From Alphaproteobacteria bacterium (lineage in GTDB: Bacteria; Pseudomonadota; Alphaproteobacteria; Rhizobiales; Beijerinckiaceae), in assembly GCA_009920595.1 (NCBI GenBank), contig RFZR01000130.1, positions 1 through 5,281 of the forward strand: 5,281 bases of DNA, written 5' to 3'. Below the pieces are notes generated by a model, which worked only from the letters and a program-made list of their open reading frames with translations, made no database searches and was not told the origin of the DNA. Position numbers and translations under genes: made by a program. Shown here piece after piece: positions 4,288 to 5,281 of this stretch; position 1 is the first letter of the stretch; every line of letters begins with the position of its first letter.

Positions 4288-5281
4288 ATGCGAACGATTT
4301 TGGTTTTTGCGCGAAGCGGGCTGTTGGCGCTCTGCGCGGTCGCGGTCTCATTGGGGCTCGTGCGGTCTGCGCGGGCGACCGAATTTCCGTTGCCGGAGAA
4401 CGGTGCCTCGCTGTTCGGTGTGAACGAGCGCATCACGACGAAATACGAAGACACGCTGATCGAAATCGCCCGGCGCTACAGCCTCGGATACGAAGAGTTG
4501 CTGCGCGTGAATCCCGGCATCGATCCGTGGTTGCCAGGCGCGGGCACGCAGGTGTTCATCCCCGGACAAAGAATTCTGCCGCCCGGTGCGCCAGAAGGCA
4601 TCGTGGTCAATCTGCCAGAACACCGGCTCTACTATTTCCCAAAACCCGGTAAGGACGGCGTGCGTCGCGTGCTCACATTTCCGGTCAGCAACGGCAAGAT
4701 GGACTGGCGTACACCGCTCGCCGTGACCCGCATCAAGAGTAAAACTAAGAATCCGACTTGGTTTCCGCCGGAGTCGGTGCGCAAAGAGCATCGCGAGCGC
4801 GGCGATCCGCTGCCCGCTGCCGTGCCGCCCGGCAAAGACAACCCACTTGGTGCGCATGCCATGCGACTCGACATCAAACACGGCGCCTATCTGATTCACG
4901 GCACCAATAATCCCGACGCCGTCGGCTTGCCGGTGACGCACGGTTGCTTGCGCTTGTATCCGGAAGATATCGAAACATTATTTGAGGCGACGCCGGTCGG
5001 CACGGTCGTGCGTCTCGTCAACGAACCATTGAAATTGGTGAGTGTCGGTGGACAAATTTGGCTAGAGGTGCACCCTCCGGTCGACGATCAAGGTCAAATG
5101 ACTGACGCGACGCTCGAAGATTTCGAGCGTCGACTCGACATGTTGCTTGGCAAAAATGAAGTCGCGATGGATTGGGACACCGCGATCAAAGCGCTGACCG
5201 AACGGACGGGCGTGCCGGTGATGGTCGGCCTCGAACTGATGCCCGAGCAATCACCGTTCGTCGTGGCGCCGCCGGTCGAGC
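4288..5281 (+). CDS. LysM-containing L,D-transpeptidase (ErfK/YbiS type), 3' end outside window
   Basis: Periplasmic enzyme that makes 3-3 peptidoglycan cross-links or attaches a lipoprotein to peptidoglycan; the sequence does not show which. Seen: 331 codons to the window edge. Signal peptide with cleavage likely after ARA (residue 30). LysM-like peptidoglycan-binding segment about 47-92 (EDTLIEIARRYSLGYEELLRVNPG within it, then WLPGAGTQVFIP). YkuD catalytic domain about 104-245, with LYYFP (114-118), PVSNGKMDWRTPLAVTRI (132-149), NPLG (185-188), the first catalytic-site His in IHGTNNP (H204) and the core THGCLRL (217-223), with nucleophile Cys220 and H218. About 85 further residues (247 onward) form a C-terminal extension whose end is not visible. 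The usual SHGC is THGC here, an accepted variant. It starts 7 bp after the DUF2802-like gene on the same strand, so it is probably co-transcribed. The ribosome site is weak. Confidence 0.93.
   Translation, partial: MRTILVFARSGLLALCAVAVSLGLVRSARATEFPLPENGASLFGVNERITTKYEDTLIEIARRYSLGYEELLRVNPGIDPWLPGAGTQVFIPGQRILPPGAPEGIVVNLPEHRLYYFPKPGKDGVRRVLTFPVSNGKMDWRTPLAVTRIKSKTKNPTWFPPESVRKEHRERGDPLPAAVPPGKDNPLGAHAMRLDIKHGAYLIHGTNNPDAVGLPVTHGCLRLYPEDIETLFEATPVGTVVRLVNEPLKLVSVGGQIWLEVHPPVDDQGQMTDATLEDFERRLDMLLGKNEVAMDWDTAIKALTERTGVPVMVGLELMPEQSPFVVAPPVE

Noticed and set aside
4348..4941. Long minus-strand open frame (197 codons)
   Set aside because: It lies antisense to the clearly coding L,D-transpeptidase with its catalytic motifs; the protein is Arg/His-rich and resembles no family. 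Typical high-G+C shadow frame.

Overview
The window carries chromosomal housekeeping-type genes from a Gram-negative, proteobacterium-like source. There are no RNA genes, insertion sequences or CRISPR arrays that I can see. It splits into two parts that do not look alike. Positions 1 to about 3955 have moderate G+C (roughly 45-55% by eye). A monofunctional peptidoglycan transglycosylase (MtgA) and the style of the proteins suggest an alphaproteobacterium, but that assignment is an inference. From about 3960 to the end the G+C is higher (roughly 60% or more by eye). The gene pair there, a DUF2802-like small protein and a LysM/YkuD L,D-transpeptidase, is more typical of gamma- or betaproteobacteria.

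Left block (minus strand, reading 1721 to 1): three co-directional genes, probably one transcript. They are a 175-aa protein with one N-terminal membrane helix and an FPSWRFFD motif, a 262-aa polytopic membrane protein resembling the HTTM / vitamin K-dependent carboxylase-like superfamily, and the N-terminal part of a Gfo/Idh/MocA-type NAD(P)-dependent oxidoreductase that runs off the left edge. The first two genes overlap by 11 bp, which suggests coupled translation.

Middle block (plus strand, 1911-3559): mtgA starts divergently from the left block across about 190 bp. It is followed by an FTR1-type iron permease, present as the membrane domain only. A strong intrinsic terminator lies just after the permease gene.

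Right block (plus strand, 3766-5281): the first 63 or so codons of a LOG-family (lysine decarboxylase-like, Rossmann-fold) protein stop matching that family abruptly near 3955. The frame continues into an unrelated tail of about 25 residues, whose TGA overlaps the ATG of the DUF2802-like gene. The L,D-transpeptidase gene follows 7 bp later and is cut by the right edge. The loss of LOG homology, the composition shift and the change of gene neighbourhood coincide, so this point is either a recombination junction or, more prosaically, a chimeric assembly join. It is the most important thing to check in this window.

No convincing new biological system is visible. The least characterised item is the FPSWRFFD/HTTM membrane gene pair.
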